Positions 8,183 to 18,107 of a stretch of 64,000 bases of DNA are shown here, one piece after another (the first letter of the stretch is position 1; every line of letters starts with the position of its first letter). Made by a program: the position numbers and the translations under genes. The notes beneath the pieces were generated by a model that saw only the letters and a list, made by a program, of their open reading frames with translations, made no database searches and had not been told where the DNA came from. The DNA is from Acidobacteriota bacterium (GTDB lineage: Bacteria > Acidobacteriota > Terriglobia > Terriglobales > Acidobacteriaceae): NCBI GenBank assembly GCA_016196065.1, contig JACPYL010000012.1, forward strand, positions 372,001-436,000, read 5' to 3'.

Positions 8183-9367
8183 GTGGAGAACATGAGTCAG
8201 GTCAGAAAACCGCCGTTGATGCAAAGTGAGGCGCGAAGCCGGCTGTCCTATTTCCATGATCGGCGAGACGCGATGGTCGCCACGATTCGCGAATTGGTCG
8301 AGATCGAATCCCCCAGCGATCACAAAGCATCGGTGGATCGCCTGAGCCAGATCGTCGCCCGGAAGTTTGCGGATCTGGGAGGCGCGACAAGATTTCACCC
8401 GGCGAATGAGTTCGGTAATCATCTACAGGTGGATTTCCCTGGGAAATCGCCGGTCAAGCCGGTACTGCTGCTCGGTCACTATGACACGGTCTATTCGCTC
8501 GGCACGCTTTCGACGATGCCCTGCCGCGTCGCAGACGGAAAGCTGATGGGGCCGGGTGTCCTCGACATGAAGTCCGGCATTGCTCTGATGCTGCATGCGC
8601 TCGCCTCGCTCAAGGACTGGCATGGTGAATTGCCGCGTCCGGTTACGGTGCTGCTGGTATCCGACGAAGAAGTGGGTAGCGATTCTTCGCGGAAGATTAC
8701 TGAATCGCTGGCGAAAAAATCAGCGGCGGTTCTCGTACTCGAGCCTTCGTATGGACTCGACGGCAAAGTGAAAACCGCCCGCAAGGGTGTTGGCGAGTAT
8801 CAGGTGAAAGTGACGGGTAAGGCATCGCACGCGGGTCTGGATTTCCGGAAGGGTGTGAACGCGATTGTCGAACTCGCTCGGCAAATTGAAAAGATCTCCG
8901 GCTTCACCGATCTAAAGAAGGGACTGACGGTGAACGTCGGAATCGTAAGCGGCGGCTCCCGAACCAATGTAGTGCCGCCCGAAGCGATTGCCCAGGTGGA
9001 TGTCCGCATTGCGCGGTTGAAGGATGCGGCGGGAATCGACAAGAAGATGCGTGGATTGCGTCCGTTCAATCGCAAATGCAAGGTCGAGGTCACCGGCGGA
9101 ATCAATCGTCCTCCCATGGAACGGACTGCCGGGGTGGCAGGACTGTATGAAGTTGCGGTCGGCATTGCACGCGAATTGGGATGGAAGCTGGGTGAAGCAG
9201 CGGTTGGCGGCGGTTCCGATGGAAACTTCACTGCGGGATTGGGTATACCAACCCTCGATGGCCTGGGGGGCGTCGGGGATGGCGCTCATGCCGTGCACGA
9301 GCATATCGTGATCGAGGAATTGCCCAGGCGGGCGGCGCTGTTGGCCGGGTTGATTGAGCGGGTATGA
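8183..9367 (+). CDS. M20 family metallopeptidase (carboxypeptidase G2-like)
   Basis: The 394-residue protein has the di-zinc M20 plan: GHYDTVY (H99, D101), bridging Asp in GVLDMKSG (D128), catalytic DEEVGS (E162/E163), the VLEPS block near 195, a lid domain with KASHAG, and a final GDGAHAVHEH. The EPS and SDGN features place it nearest the glutamate carboxypeptidase/CPG2 branch. It has no signal peptide, so it probably works in the cytoplasm on a peptide or acyl amino acid. Starts are GTG 8183 or ATG 8192; GGAG lies only 3 bases before the ATG, so the GTG is kept. It is divergent from fabZ. Confidence 0.87.
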   Translation: MENMSQVRKPPLMQSEARSRLSYFHDRRDAMVATIRELVEIESPSDHKASVDRLSQIVARKFADLGGATRFHPANEFGNHLQVDFPGKSPVKPVLLLGHYDTVYSLGTLSTMPCRVADGKLMGPGVLDMKSGIALMLHALASLKDWHGELPRPVTVLLVSDEEVGSDSSRKITESLAKKSAAVLVLEPSYGLDGKVKTARKGVGEYQVKVTGKASHAGLDFRKGVNAIVELARQIEKISGFTDLKKGLTVNVGIVSGGSRTNVVPPEAIAQVDVRIARLKDAAGIDKKMRGLRPFNRKCKVEVTGGINRPPMERTAGVAGLYEVAVGIARELGWKLGEAAVGGGSDGNFTAGLGIPTLDGLGGVGDGAHAVHEHIVIEELPRRAALLAGLIERV

Positions 9368-9372
9368 CGGTT

Positions 9373-9394
9373 GAGACGGGGCAAGCCCCGTCTC
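9373..9394. repeat. Perfect palindrome after the M20 gene
   Basis: GAGACGGGGC and GCCCCGTCTC pair perfectly over a 2-base AA loop, a few bases beyond the M20 stop codon. The lack of a U-tract suggests a dispersed palindrome rather than a strong terminator. A related shorter form (GCCCGTC with GACGGGC) is at 18060-18075. Confidence 0.65.
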
Positions 9395-9475
9395 TACGGC
9401 GAACTCACGCAAGCCCCGTGAAACCCTTCAAACTGCAGAATTGCGCCCCTCGGCGTGGCAGTGGACGATGGTTCT

Positions 9476-9504
9476 TTGACTCGCGGTCTCCACTCACCTA
9501 GAAT
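9476..9504 (+). promoter_or_regulatory. Sigma-70-type promoter for tatA
   Basis: TTGACT (9476-9481) and TAGAAT (9499-9504) are separated by exactly 17 bp, the best consensus-like promoter I see in the window. The predicted leader is about 55 bases and carries GGAGGT before the tatA ATG. Confidence 0.65.
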
Positions 9505-9567
9505 CTAAATGGGGACGAAAGATGTATGGCCCGCCTCGGGCGCCGGGCGACCCCACGGAGGTAGTTC

Positions 9568-9738
9568 ATGTTTGGTGGAAAAATTGGGTTGCCGGAACTG
9601 TTGCTGATCCTGGCCGTCGCATTGCTCATTTTTGGACCGAGCAAGCTGGCTGATCTGGGCAAGGGCCTCGGCGAAGGCATCAAGAATTTCAAGTCCTCGA
9701 TCAAAGACGGCGAAGACAGCGCCGACAAGAAGTCCTAA
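9568..9738 (+). CDS. tatA: Sec-independent translocase subunit TatA/TatE
   Basis: This 56-residue protein ([20 protein letters not shown] at its start) is the pore-forming TatA-type subunit of the twin-arginine translocase. A single membrane helix spans about 8-24. The hinge FGPSKL follows, then an amphipathic helix with [13 protein letters not shown] (about 30-42) and a short charged tail. GGAGG lies 7 bases before the ATG. It is short for TatB, so TatA is favoured. No tatC or tatB is adjacent. A likely Tat client, the GH1 enzyme, is encoded at about 45.8 kb. Confidence 0.92.
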   Translation: MFGGKIGLPELLLILAVALLIFGPSKLADLGKGLGEGIKNFKSSIKDGEDSADKKS

Positions 9739-9752
9739 TCGATTTTGTGCGG

Positions 9753-9772
9753 GGCGGACACTCCTGTCCGCC
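9753..9772 (+). terminator. Hairpin between tatA and maf
   Basis: GGCGGACA pairs with TGTCCGCC over a CTCC loop, followed by CTTTAA. It lies between the convergent tatA and maf genes and could end the tatA transcript, though the T-run is short and the hairpin partly abuts the maf 3' end. Confidence 0.5.
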
Positions 9773-9773
9773 T

Positions 9774-10331
9774 TTAACCCACTCCCTGTTCTCGCAACAT
9801 CTTCCATACCAGCGCCACGGGCAGTCCCACGACATTGCTGTAGTCGCCGTCGATGCGCGGAATCCAGCGCGAGGCGATGCCCTGGATTGCGTATGCCCCT
9901 GCCTTATCCATCGGTTCGCCGGTAGCGACGTAGTCCGCGATTTCTTTTTCGCTGATTGCCGACATCGTGACGGAGGTCGTCTCGCTGCCCACCGTGGCCT
10001 GGCCCCCGACCATCAGACAAACTCCTGTGATGACCTGATGTTCGCGTCCCGAAAGCATGCGCAACATGCGGGCGGCATCAGCCGCGTTCGCCGGCTTGCC
10101 GAGAATCTTGTTGTCGATGACGACGATCGTGTCGGCGCCCAGCACGGCGTCCTTTGGAGACTGACGCGCGACCGCCAGCGCTTTCTCGCTCGCCAGCCGC
10201 TCGGCGCAGGCTTTGGCAGATTCATCCCGAAGTGGATCTTCGACAATGTCCGCGGGCTGCACTTCGAATGGAATCCCGGCGGCGCGAAGAAGTTCCTGGC
10301 GGCGGGGCGAGGCAGAGGCGAGCACGAGCAT
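9774..10331 (-). CDS. maf: Maf-like nucleotide pyrophosphatase
   Basis: The 185-residue protein matches the Maf/YhdE family, which hydrolyses dTTP, UTP or modified nucleoside triphosphates to monophosphates. Signatures are LASASPRRQELL at 4-15, the basic loop SEKALAVA, GADTIVV near 65-71 and GKPANAADAARMLRMLSG. The final block has GAYAIQGIASRWIPRIDGDYSNVVGLP, which carries the conserved base-contacting residues. It is convergent with tatA. ATG start at 10331; no clear operon partner. Confidence 0.92.
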   Translation of the reverse strand: MLVLASASPRRQELLRAAGIPFEVQPADIVEDPLRDESAKACAERLASEKALAVARQSPKDAVLGADTIVVIDNKILGKPANAADAARMLRMLSGREHQVITGVCLMVGGQATVGSETTSVTMSAISEKEIADYVATGEPMDKAGAYAIQGIASRWIPRIDGDYSNVVGLPVALVWKMLREQGVG

Positions 10332-10456
10332 GAAAGATATTCTAAGGGGATTTACAGCGGTTAAGGAATCAGCCCATTCAGAAAGCTGATCCAGAGAAGA
10401 AGAAGCGCGGGTATAGACTTAAGTTACGGTGCCCGATCCTTGCTGGGGGTGTCCCG

Positions 10457-11029
10457 ATGCTCAAGTCGCGTTTTTTTCTATTCCTCCTGCTCTCGATCCC
10501 CGCAACCTGTTTTGCCGGGGACGTTCTCGCCAAGAACACTCGCCTCGAAGTTCGCTTGGACCAGAATCTCGGCTCTGACATTTCAGCGCCTGGGCAGAAT
10601 TTCACCGCGACGCTGATCCGCTCGGTCAAGCTGGGCGGAAAGGACGTTCTGCAAAAGGGTGCAGTCGTGGAGGGGATCGTCAAGGACGCCGAATCCACGC
10701 TCAACTATTCCCGTGCCGGCGAGCTTGCACTGCAGCTTACGTCCGTGACATCGGGAGGAAGGGAAATACGCCTGACCACCAGCATTCTGACATTCCAGGG
10801 CAGAGCGCGGCCCATCAATCCAACTACTGGCAAGCAGGACGATCGCGGCGCACGCGTCGAAGATGCAACGCGGGCTGCGGGCGGCGTGCTCGGGGGAGCC
10901 AACACGAATACGACGCACACGATTCCCGGAACCAGCATTTCTGTTGGGCCGTCGACGCCTTCCACGGGCATGCAGGTCATTCTTCCGGCGAAGTCCAAAC
11001 TTGTATTTACGGTTACTTCAGCGGACTGA
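10457..11029 (+). CDS. Secreted beta-rich protein, paralogue of the gene at 40.8 kb
   Basis: The 190-residue protein has a signal peptide (RFFLFLLLSIPATCFAGD) and no recognised enzyme motif. The body reads VRLDQNLGSDISAPGQNF, then KDVLQKGAVVEGIVKDAES, LALQLTSVTSGG and a final ILPAKSKLVFTVTSAD. The same order occurs in the gene at 40798-41355 (GSEISSGTAAVGQAFEG, APAGSAVRGKVTLAKSSG, LSIRLTSIRVNG, IPAEHAVTFTVTS), so the two are paralogues. The mid region 115-160 is low complexity and poorly ordered. Probably exported to the periplasm; function unknown. GGGGGTG precedes the ATG closely. Confidence 0.75.
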   Translation: MLKSRFFLFLLLSIPATCFAGDVLAKNTRLEVRLDQNLGSDISAPGQNFTATLIRSVKLGGKDVLQKGAVVEGIVKDAESTLNYSRAGELALQLTSVTSGGREIRLTTSILTFQGRARPINPTTGKQDDRGARVEDATRAAGGVLGGANTNTTHTIPGTSISVGPSTPSTGMQVILPAKSKLVFTVTSAD

Positions 11030-11115
11030 AGCCGTCATTGGTGAGTTGCCGGAGCAGAAGGCGCCGCTATTCCGGGCTTCTTGTGACGTTTCGGGAGCAA
11101 TGGCGTCTATTCCTC

Positions 11116-13128
11116 ATGCTTGGAATAGCCCGTCACTTCGTCTACGCATTCCTGTTTTGTGCCCTGTCGGTCAGTACATTCGCCAGTCCACCGCCTGCGC
11201 AATCGAACACCATTGTGATTTCGCACGTGAACGTCATTCCGATGGACACGGAGCGCGTGCTCGAGGACCGTACTGTAATCGTCCGCGACGGGAAGATATG
11301 GAAGATTGCGGCAGGGGAAGGTTCAGAGCCGCCTCCGAAGGGCGCTCTAGTTATCGACGGGCGCGGCAAATTCCTGATGCCCGGTCTGGCCGATCTGCAT
11401 GTGCATTTATTCTCGAGTGACGATCTCCCGGCCTACGTCTTCTATGGCGTGACCACTGTCTTGAATATGGACGGCGGGCCGCAGCATCTTCGCTGGCGTA
11501 CTCAAGTTCGAGACGGCAAGATTCTCGGTCCGGCCATCTACACTGCCGGCCACACCATCGACGGGTTTCCTCCGCTGAACGAAATGTTTCTCACCGTGGA
11601 GACTCCGGAGCAAGGCCGTGCACTCGTGCGCGAGCAGAAGCGAGCGGGCTACGACGTCATCAAGCTTTACGGAACGCTGCGCCCAGATGTGTTTCGCGCG
11701 ATTCTCGATGCCGCCGTGCAAGAGAAGATTCCGGTCGTTGGGCACATCAATCGCCAGGTGGGAGCGCTGGAGGTACTGAAGTCCTCGCAGGCATTGGCGG
11801 CTCACCTTGAGGACTTGCTGTTTGCTCGCTTTGATCATCTCCCGAGTGATGCCGAACTGGAGGAGTTTGCGGCTGCGATTGCGCAATCTCGCATCACGGT
11901 GACGCCCAACCTGAACGTAAATCCCACAAACATTGCGCAATTGGAAAATCTGGATGCGGTCCTTAAATCGCAGCCTGCAAAACTTCTTTCTTCTGCGGCT
12001 TACTCACAGTGGATGCCGGCCAACAACCGGAACGAGCGCAACGACCAGACGCCCCAACAAATTGAAATGATGAAAGGCTCGCAGCAAATGCTGTACAAGA
12101 TGGTGCGGCTGCTGCAGGCAAAGAACGTACGTCTGGTTTTGGGGACAGATGCCGCGCCTTACGGATTCCCGGGACTCTCGGCTCATCAGGAATTGCAGGA
12201 ACTGGCGGAGGCGGGCTTCACTCCGTATCAGGCGCTGCGGACCGCGACGCTCGACGCCGGCTCATTTATCGCGGATACACTCCCAGGCTCGCCTCGGATT
12301 GGCACGGTGACTGAAGGTGCAGAGGCCGATCTGCTGTTGCTGTCTTCGAACCCGCTGACCGACATCAAGCACACAGGCGACATCGCAGGAGTGATTTTGC
12401 GCGGACGCTGGTTGTCTGCGGATGAAATCTCAAGCCAGCGCACCGCGACCGAGAATCGCTTCGCGACGGTCAAGCGGGAAACGGAGCGCATCGACGCTGC
12501 ACTCGATTCAGGAGATACGGGGCCAGCCGAGGAGTGGGCAAAGAACAGTAAGGCTGAGTCCCCGTGCATCGCGGAATGGGTGCTGATGTCGAAAGTGCGC
12601 AAACTTCAGGGCAAAGATCTTCCGGCGGCGATTCGGATCGCTCGTCTCGATGCCAAGTGGTATCCCGAATCGTTCTCGGCGAGATATCTGCTCGCGGACC
12701 AGTTGTTTCAAGCGGGCACTTTCGCAGAGGCATCCAAAACTGTGAAGGAGTCGCTCACGCTCGAGCCGCACAGCGCAGCCGCGCTGAATCTTGTAGAGAA
12801 AATTGCCATGGCGCAGCAACCTACACGCTTCAACGCCCCGGGGAGTTACAAGATCGAGTATGTGAACGACCAGTCCCACGATGCTCAGAAGGTGGAGCTT
12901 GTCATCGAGGGAAATGCTAAAGGTCCGTTTCATGGGAAAAGCATTCGCGGGAGCGACACAAACTCACTTCAATCGTTGACCGTTGGCGGAGACCGCCTGT
13001 GGGCGGTGGCAAATTCGGGCTATGGTCCGCTGGAATTTCGGATCACCGTGCACGGGGACGAACTCAGCGGGTACTGGGCGGGGCCATTCGGGCAAAACGG
13101 TACGCTGCGAGGAACGAAGTCGAAATAA
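11116..13128 (+). CDS. Secreted amidohydrolase fused to a TPR-like and a beta domain
   Basis: From the ATG at 11116 the protein has 670 residues and a signal peptide (LGIARHFVYAFLFCALSVSTFASP). An imidazolonepropionase-like amidohydrolase domain follows: HVH at 95-97, the conserved Lys in YDVIKLYG (183), GH at 209-210, AHLEDLL with H230, and GTDAAPYG with D345. After about residue 420 the chain continues with helical repeats like TPRs (AEEWAKNSK... to SLTLEPHSAAALNLVEKI), then a C-terminal beta domain of about 100 residues (YKIEYVNDQSH...GYWAGPFGQNGTLRG). Most relatives stop after the hydrolase, so the fusion is unusual. The frame is open to GTG at 11038, but that start would bury the signal peptide. 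Confidence 0.82.
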   Translation: MLGIARHFVYAFLFCALSVSTFASPPPAQSNTIVISHVNVIPMDTERVLEDRTVIVRDGKIWKIAAGEGSEPPPKGALVIDGRGKFLMPGLADLHVHLFSSDDLPAYVFYGVTTVLNMDGGPQHLRWRTQVRDGKILGPAIYTAGHTIDGFPPLNEMFLTVETPEQGRALVREQKRAGYDVIKLYGTLRPDVFRAILDAAVQEKIPVVGHINRQVGALEVLKSSQALAAHLEDLLFARFDHLPSDAELEEFAAAIAQSRITVTPNLNVNPTNIAQLENLDAVLKSQPAKLLSSAAYSQWMPANNRNERNDQTPQQIEMMKGSQQMLYKMVRLLQAKNVRLVLGTDAAPYGFPGLSAHQELQELAEAGFTPYQALRTATLDAGSFIADTLPGSPRIGTVTEGAEADLLLLSSNPLTDIKHTGDIAGVILRGRWLSADEISSQRTATENRFATVKRETERIDAALDSGDTGPAEEWAKNSKAESPCIAEWVLMSKVRKLQGKDLPAAIRIARLDAKWYPESFSARYLLADQLFQAGTFAEASKTVKESLTLEPHSAAALNLVEKIAMAQQPTRFNAPGSYKIEYVNDQSHDAQKVELVIEGNAKGPFHGKSIRGSDTNSLQSLTVGGDRLWAVANSGYGPLEFRITVHGDELSGYWAGPFGQNGTLRGTKSK

Positions 13129-13294
13129 GCGGGAGCCTGTTAAGTGCCCTTCTAGCTCTCCTGTTTTCTGGCGTCTGACGTCCAAAAATTCTCCGATTTA
13201 CTGAGCCGTTTTCCGGCCGTTTCTCACATGTGTAGGTGAGGGCAAAACACCGTCGCCGCTTTCCCCCCGCGCAGAACCCTCTCAGGAGAACCCT

Positions 13295-14995
13295 ATGTCT
13301 CTATCCAGCCTGTATTTAGGTCGTCCGGCTGTCTCTTCTCAATGGAATCTGCGTAGTTCCTTTCTTGCGGCGTCGCGCTTGACGGTATTGCTGGTCTTCG
13401 CCGTGTGGATCGCCGTCTGCCTGTCCGCCGCGCCCCTCATGGCCCAGATCTACACCGACCTGCACGACTTCAACTGCCTGACAGAGGGTTGCCAGCCTGA
13501 TTATCCTGCGATCCTGGCGCAAGGACGGGACGGCAACCTCTACGGGACGACACAGCTTGGCGGCACGAACGGGCTCGGCACTGCGTTCAAGATCACGCCG
13601 TCGGGGACGTACACAACGCTCTACAACTTCTCCACCGGTCCCGACGGCTTCAATCCGGTCGGCGGCCTGACCCTGGGGACGGATGGCAACTTCTATGGCA
13701 CCACGAGCAGCGGCGGTGCGGCCAACCTGGGTACCATTTTCAAGATGACGCCTGCCGGGGTGATCACCACGCTGTACAGCTTCAGCGGCCCGGACGGCGG
13801 CAGCCCTCGTGGAGCGCCGATCCAGGGGAAGAACGGACAGTTTTACGGCACCACCTGCTCGCAGTTTGGCCCGTGGACCGCGTACTCGATCACGACTTCC
13901 GGCAAGTTCAAACTACTGACAAAGTCAATTCCGCCCTGCCCGTTCGGCGGACTGGTCCTCGGTACGGATGGGAGCTTTTATGGCACCTCGCAGGTTGGGG
14001 GTGATACCTACCGGGGAACGGTCTTCCGCATGACTCCGGCGGGAGGGGTGAAGATTCTCCACAACTTTGAGTACGTCGACGGAGCCTATCTCTATTCGCC
14101 AGTGGTGCAGGGCAACGACGGCATGCTGTATGGAACGACATCGGGCGGCGGTTCTGGCCAGGGCGGCGTGATCTTCAAAATCGCCACCACCGGCAAGAAG
14201 TTTCTCGTCATGCATGAGTTTGACGCTACCTCCCAGACCGATGGGGCAACTCCGTTCGCCGGATTAGTGGCGGCGAACGATGGGAAGTTTTACGGAGCTA
14301 CCAGCGGCGGAGAAAACTTCGGGCAAACACCGGCTGGTACGCTGTTTCAGATCGGCAGCAACAGCGCCTACACGATGCTGCTGCCATTCGATGGAACGCA
14401 TGGTGGAGAGGACGAAGCCACGCCCATGCAGCACACGAATGGCACGATCTACTCCGTCACGCAGAGTGGCGGCCCTTTTGTCACCAACGGCGTTGTGTAC
14501 AGCCTGGACATGGGCCTAGCCCCATTTGTGTCTCTCATGACGCGCTGGGGCACGGCCGGACAAACCGTTGAAATTCTCGGCAACGGATTGACCGGAACCA
14601 CGGCAGTGCACTTCGGGTCGGGCTCGGCGACCTTTAATGTTGTCTCGGATACCTATATGACCGCGGTCATCCCCGCGGACGGGACCGCGGACTTCGTAAC
14701 CGTGACGACGCCGTCGGGCACGCTCACCAGCAACCGTACGTTCTTCGTCACTCCTGTGATCAGCGCGATCGCTCCGGCGAGCGGCCCAGTTGGGACGATT
14801 GTCACCATCACAGGTTCAGGGTTGGGCGGCGCCACTCAAGTGAAATTCGGTGCTGTGAAGGCGACGAACTACACCGTAAATTCCGGGACGTCGATTACAG
14901 CCACTGTTCCGTCGGGAGCCAAGACAGGGAAAGTCGCAGTGACCACGGCTGGCGGGACGGTTTCGAGCAAGGCGGTGTTCACGGTTACGCCGTGA
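13295..14995 (+). CDS. Secreted TIGR03803-repeat protein with two IPT/TIG domains
   Basis: The 566-residue protein has a long signal peptide ending near PLMAQIYTD. Seven copies of the TIGR03803 repeat follow, each with a core like NLYGTT or NFYGTTSSGG about every 50 residues (from about 75 to 400). Two IPT/TIG immunoglobulin-like domains then follow (about 405-485 and 487-566), each ending FVTP or FTVTP. Such proteins are typically exported beta-propeller-like or adhesive proteins of soil bacteria; the ligand is unknown. CAGGAG lies 7 bases before the ATG. It is followed by the kinase gene after 90 bp. Confidence 0.82.
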   Translation: MSLSSLYLGRPAVSSQWNLRSSFLAASRLTVLLVFAVWIAVCLSAAPLMAQIYTDLHDFNCLTEGCQPDYPAILAQGRDGNLYGTTQLGGTNGLGTAFKITPSGTYTTLYNFSTGPDGFNPVGGLTLGTDGNFYGTTSSGGAANLGTIFKMTPAGVITTLYSFSGPDGGSPRGAPIQGKNGQFYGTTCSQFGPWTAYSITTSGKFKLLTKSIPPCPFGGLVLGTDGSFYGTSQVGGDTYRGTVFRMTPAGGVKILHNFEYVDGAYLYSPVVQGNDGMLYGTTSGGGSGQGGVIFKIATTGKKFLVMHEFDATSQTDGATPFAGLVAANDGKFYGATSGGENFGQTPAGTLFQIGSNSAYTMLLPFDGTHGGEDEATPMQHTNGTIYSVTQSGGPFVTNGVVYSLDMGLAPFVSLMTRWGTAGQTVEILGNGLTGTTAVHFGSGSATFNVVSDTYMTAVIPADGTADFVTVTTPSGTLTSNRTFFVTPVISAIAPASGPVGTIVTITGSGLGGATQVKFGAVKATNYTVNSGTSITATVPSGAKTGKVAVTTAGGTVSSKAVFTVTP

Positions 14996-15085
14996 AGGCA
15001 TGCTCCCTTGCGGAAAAAGTTCAGGGCGCTCGGATCCTCTGCTTTCTTTGACTTGGCGCACGCTACCACGTAATATTCGCGGACA

Positions 15086-18049
15086 GTGATCGGCCAGACC
15101 ATTTCCCATTACCGCATTGTTGAGAGGCTAGGTGGCGGCGGGATGGGTGTGGTTTATAAAGCCGAAGACACTCGCCTGCGCCGTTTCGTTGCGCTGAAAT
15201 TCCTCCCCGAAGAAGTCTCCCGAGACCCGCAGTCGTTATTGAGATTCCAACGCGAAGCGCAAGCGGCCTCGGCGTTGAATCATCCGAACATCTGCACGAT
15301 CCATGACATCGGGGAACACGAGGGACTCGCCTTCATCGCCATGGAGTTTCTGGATGGCATGACCCTTAAGCACTTCATCAACGGGAGACCGATCGAATCG
15401 GATCAATTGCTGGCGCTGGCGATTGAGATCGCCGACGCCCTCGATGCCGCGCACGCCGAGGGCATCGTGCATCGCGACATCAAGCCGGCAAACATTTTTG
15501 TGACCAAGCGCGGACACGCGAAAGTCCTCGACTTCGGCCTGGCGAAAGTTTCCGGACCCGGCCGGGACTACAAAGACGTAACCCTCGCCACCGTGGATGA
15601 CCAGCATCTCACCAGCCCAGGGACGGCTCTGGGCACAGTGTCCTACATGTCTCCCGAGCAGGCCCGGGGCAAGGAACTGGATGGGCGTAGCGACCTGTTT
15701 TCTTTTGGAGCGGTACTGTACGAGATGGCCACCGGCACGTTGCCGTTCCGCGGAGACACGTCGGCGGTAATTTTCAATTCGATTCTGGAGCGCGCACCCG
15801 CGTCCCCGGTTCGGTTGAACCCGGAGGTTCCTGCGGAACTGGAGCGCATCATCAACCGCGCGCTGGAGAAAGACCGCGACCTGCGCTACCAGCATGCGTC
15901 CGAGATGCGTGCGGAGTTGCAACGACTGAAGCGCGATTCGGGATCGGGCAAGAAGGCTATCGTCGAAGAACCACTTCCGGAAATGGCGGCGTCATCCGGG
16001 TCACAGGGATCAAGTCAGCGCGCCAGCGGAGCGGCTTCGGCCACGCCGCAATCTTCCTCTGCTCAGGCGAGAGTATCGGCTTCGCAGCCGGCTGCGGCTT
16101 TTTCGACGTCGGGATCGGCTCCGACCTCCGCGAGTCCGACGGCATCCTCCAGGTTGCCGTGGGTGGTTGCCGGTTTACTCGTGGTCGCAGCGGTGGCCGG
16201 AATCTGGTACTGGCGCTCTCGCGCAAATTCGATGCTGACGGAGAAAGATTCCATCCTGCTGGCGGATTTCGTGAACACCACCGGGGATTCCGTATTCGAC
16301 GGGACTCTGAAGCAGGCCCTCGCAGTGCAGCTCGAACAATCGCCGTATCTGAACATTATCCCGGATCAAACCGTCCGCAAGGCTCTGCAATTCATGGGGA
16401 AGGCCGCCGAAGAACGGGTGACCGGTGCGGTCGCGCGCGAGATCTGCGAACGCGAGCACATCAAGGCCATGTTGAGCGGCTCGATTGCCGCACTGGGCAG
16501 CCAGTACGTCGTCGCCATCGACGCCACCAACTGCGCGACCGGTGATTCTCTCGCCCGCGAGCAGGTGACGGCGGCTTCGAAAGAAGCGGTACTACCGGCG
16601 GTGGGTAAAGCGGCTTCGAGCTTGCGTGGAAAGCTGGGCGAATCGTTGACCACGATTCAGAAATTCGATACCCCCGTGACCGAAGCCACCACGTCGTCGC
16701 TCGAAGCCCTGAAGGCATTCGCCGCTGCCGATGTGATGCGCAATGGCGGGGGTGAAGCTGAATCGCTTCCTCTTTTCCAGCATGCGGTCGAACTAGACCC
16801 GAATTTTGCCCTGGCGCATGCGCGATTGTCGGCGATTTACTCCAATCTGGGCGAAGAAGATCACGCGGTAGCGAGCGCCAAAAAGGCCTTCGATCTGCGC
16901 GACCGGGTCAGCGAACGCGAGCGCTTCTACATTGATGACCATTTCTATTCCGCCAACGGTGATGTTGAAAAAGACAAAGAAACTCTGGAATCAGCCATTC
17001 GGACCTATCCGAACGACGCCAGTGCCTACACCAATCTGGCGTTGATCTACAACCTTTCCTACGGGCAATTCGACAAGGCGCTGACGCAGGCAAGCGAATT
17101 CGTCCGCCTCGAACCCACTGCTCCCTTTGGTTATGTCCACGCTTCCAATGCATACGTGGGGCAAAATCGGATGGAAGAATCACGCGCCATGCTGCAACGG
17201 GCGGTGGATGCCAAGGCCGATAACCTTTTTGTTCACCAGTCGCTGTTTCAATTGGCTTCTCTGGACGGTGACAGCGACGGCATGCAGCGCCAGATGAAGT
17301 GGGCCGAAGGCAAGCCCAGCGAGTACCTGCTGCTGAACGAGTCCGCCGGTGTGGCCGCAGCTCATGGACAAATGCAGAAAGCGGACGGATTGATCCAGCG
17401 CTCGATGCAGGTAACGGATCGCGCCGGTTTCAAAGAAACGACCGCGGACACGCAGGCAGCTTGGGCCGTAGTTCACGCCGAAATCGGGCAGGTCGCAAAG
17501 GCAAGAGAGTTGGCGGCAGCAAGTTCCGCCGCCGCGCACGGTCGGGCCAACATGGTCTCCGTTGCGCTGGTCCTGGCGATGACCGGGGATACGACCCGCG
17601 CACCGGCAATCATGGAGGATCTGGGACGTCGGTTCCCCTCGGACGTGATTCTGCACAATGTCTCAATCCCGGAAGTAACGGCATTGGTGGCATTGAATCG
17701 CAAGAATCCCGACCAGGCAATCACTGCACTCCAAGCTGCGACGCCTTACGAATTGGGTATTGCCCAGGGACTGCTTCCGATTTACATCCGAGGCCTGGCG
17801 TACCTGCAAGCAAAGCGCGGACCGGAAGCGGCGGCAGAATTCCAGAAGATCGTTGACCATCGCGGGATCGCAATCACGGCCCCCGAACACTCGCTGGCTA
17901 AACTCGGCTTTGGACGGGCTTACAACCTGACTGGAGATTCCGCGAAGGCTCGATCCGCTTATCAGGATTTCTTCGCTGTTTGGAAAGACGCCGATTCCGA
18001 TCTTACCGTCCTCAAAGAAGCCCAGGCCGAGTACGCGAAGATCAAGTAG
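15086..18049 (+). CDS. Membrane Ser/Thr protein kinase with TPR sensor domain
   Basis: The 987-residue protein begins with a Hanks-type kinase domain: [13 protein letters not shown] at 16-28, Lys in VALKFL (38), HRDIKPANI from 129, DFGLAK from 149 and SPEQARG in the activation segment. A Ser/Ala/Pro-rich linker (about 310-355) precedes a single membrane helix (357-376). The extracytoplasmic part has a region like the FlgO/TolB-type '[23 protein letters not shown]' block and then many TPRs to the end. This kinase-linker-TM-TPR layout is common in Acidobacteria and suggests a sensor. The start is GTG at 15086. No response partner is adjacent. Confidence 0.92.
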   Translation: MIGQTISHYRIVERLGGGGMGVVYKAEDTRLRRFVALKFLPEEVSRDPQSLLRFQREAQAASALNHPNICTIHDIGEHEGLAFIAMEFLDGMTLKHFINGRPIESDQLLALAIEIADALDAAHAEGIVHRDIKPANIFVTKRGHAKVLDFGLAKVSGPGRDYKDVTLATVDDQHLTSPGTALGTVSYMSPEQARGKELDGRSDLFSFGAVLYEMATGTLPFRGDTSAVIFNSILERAPASPVRLNPEVPAELERIINRALEKDRDLRYQHASEMRAELQRLKRDSGSGKKAIVEEPLPEMAASSGSQGSSQRASGAASATPQSSSAQARVSASQPAAAFSTSGSAPTSASPTASSRLPWVVAGLLVVAAVAGIWYWRSRANSMLTEKDSILLADFVNTTGDSVFDGTLKQALAVQLEQSPYLNIIPDQTVRKALQFMGKAAEERVTGAVAREICEREHIKAMLSGSIAALGSQYVVAIDATNCATGDSLAREQVTAASKEAVLPAVGKAASSLRGKLGESLTTIQKFDTPVTEATTSSLEALKAFAAADVMRNGGGEAESLPLFQHAVELDPNFALAHARLSAIYSNLGEEDHAVASAKKAFDLRDRVSERERFYIDDHFYSANGDVEKDKETLESAIRTYPNDASAYTNLALIYNLSYGQFDKALTQASEFVRLEPTAPFGYVHASNAYVGQNRMEESRAMLQRAVDAKADNLFVHQSLFQLASLDGDSDGMQRQMKWAEGKPSEYLLLNESAGVAAAHGQMQKADGLIQRSMQVTDRAGFKETTADTQAAWAVVHAEIGQVAKARELAAASSAAAHGRANMVSVALVLAMTGDTTRAPAIMEDLGRRFPSDVILHNVSIPEVTALVALNRKNPDQAITALQAATPYELGIAQGLLPIYIRGLAYLQAKRGPEAAAEFQKIVDHRGIAITAPEHSLAKLGFGRAYNLTGDSAKARSAYQDFFAVWKDADSDLTVLKEAQAEYAKIK

Positions 18050-18059
18050 CGGGACGAGC

Positions 18060-18075
18060 GCCCGTCGAGACGGGC
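18060..18075. repeat. Palindrome between convergent genes
   Basis: GCCCGTC and GACGGGC pair over a GA loop just after the kinase stop codon and before the end of the minus-strand hpnH partner gene. It may act as a weak bidirectional terminator; no U-tract is present. Confidence 0.4.
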
Positions 18076-18107
18076 CTTACACGCGGCGTGTGCGGAGCCG
18101 CCGGAAA

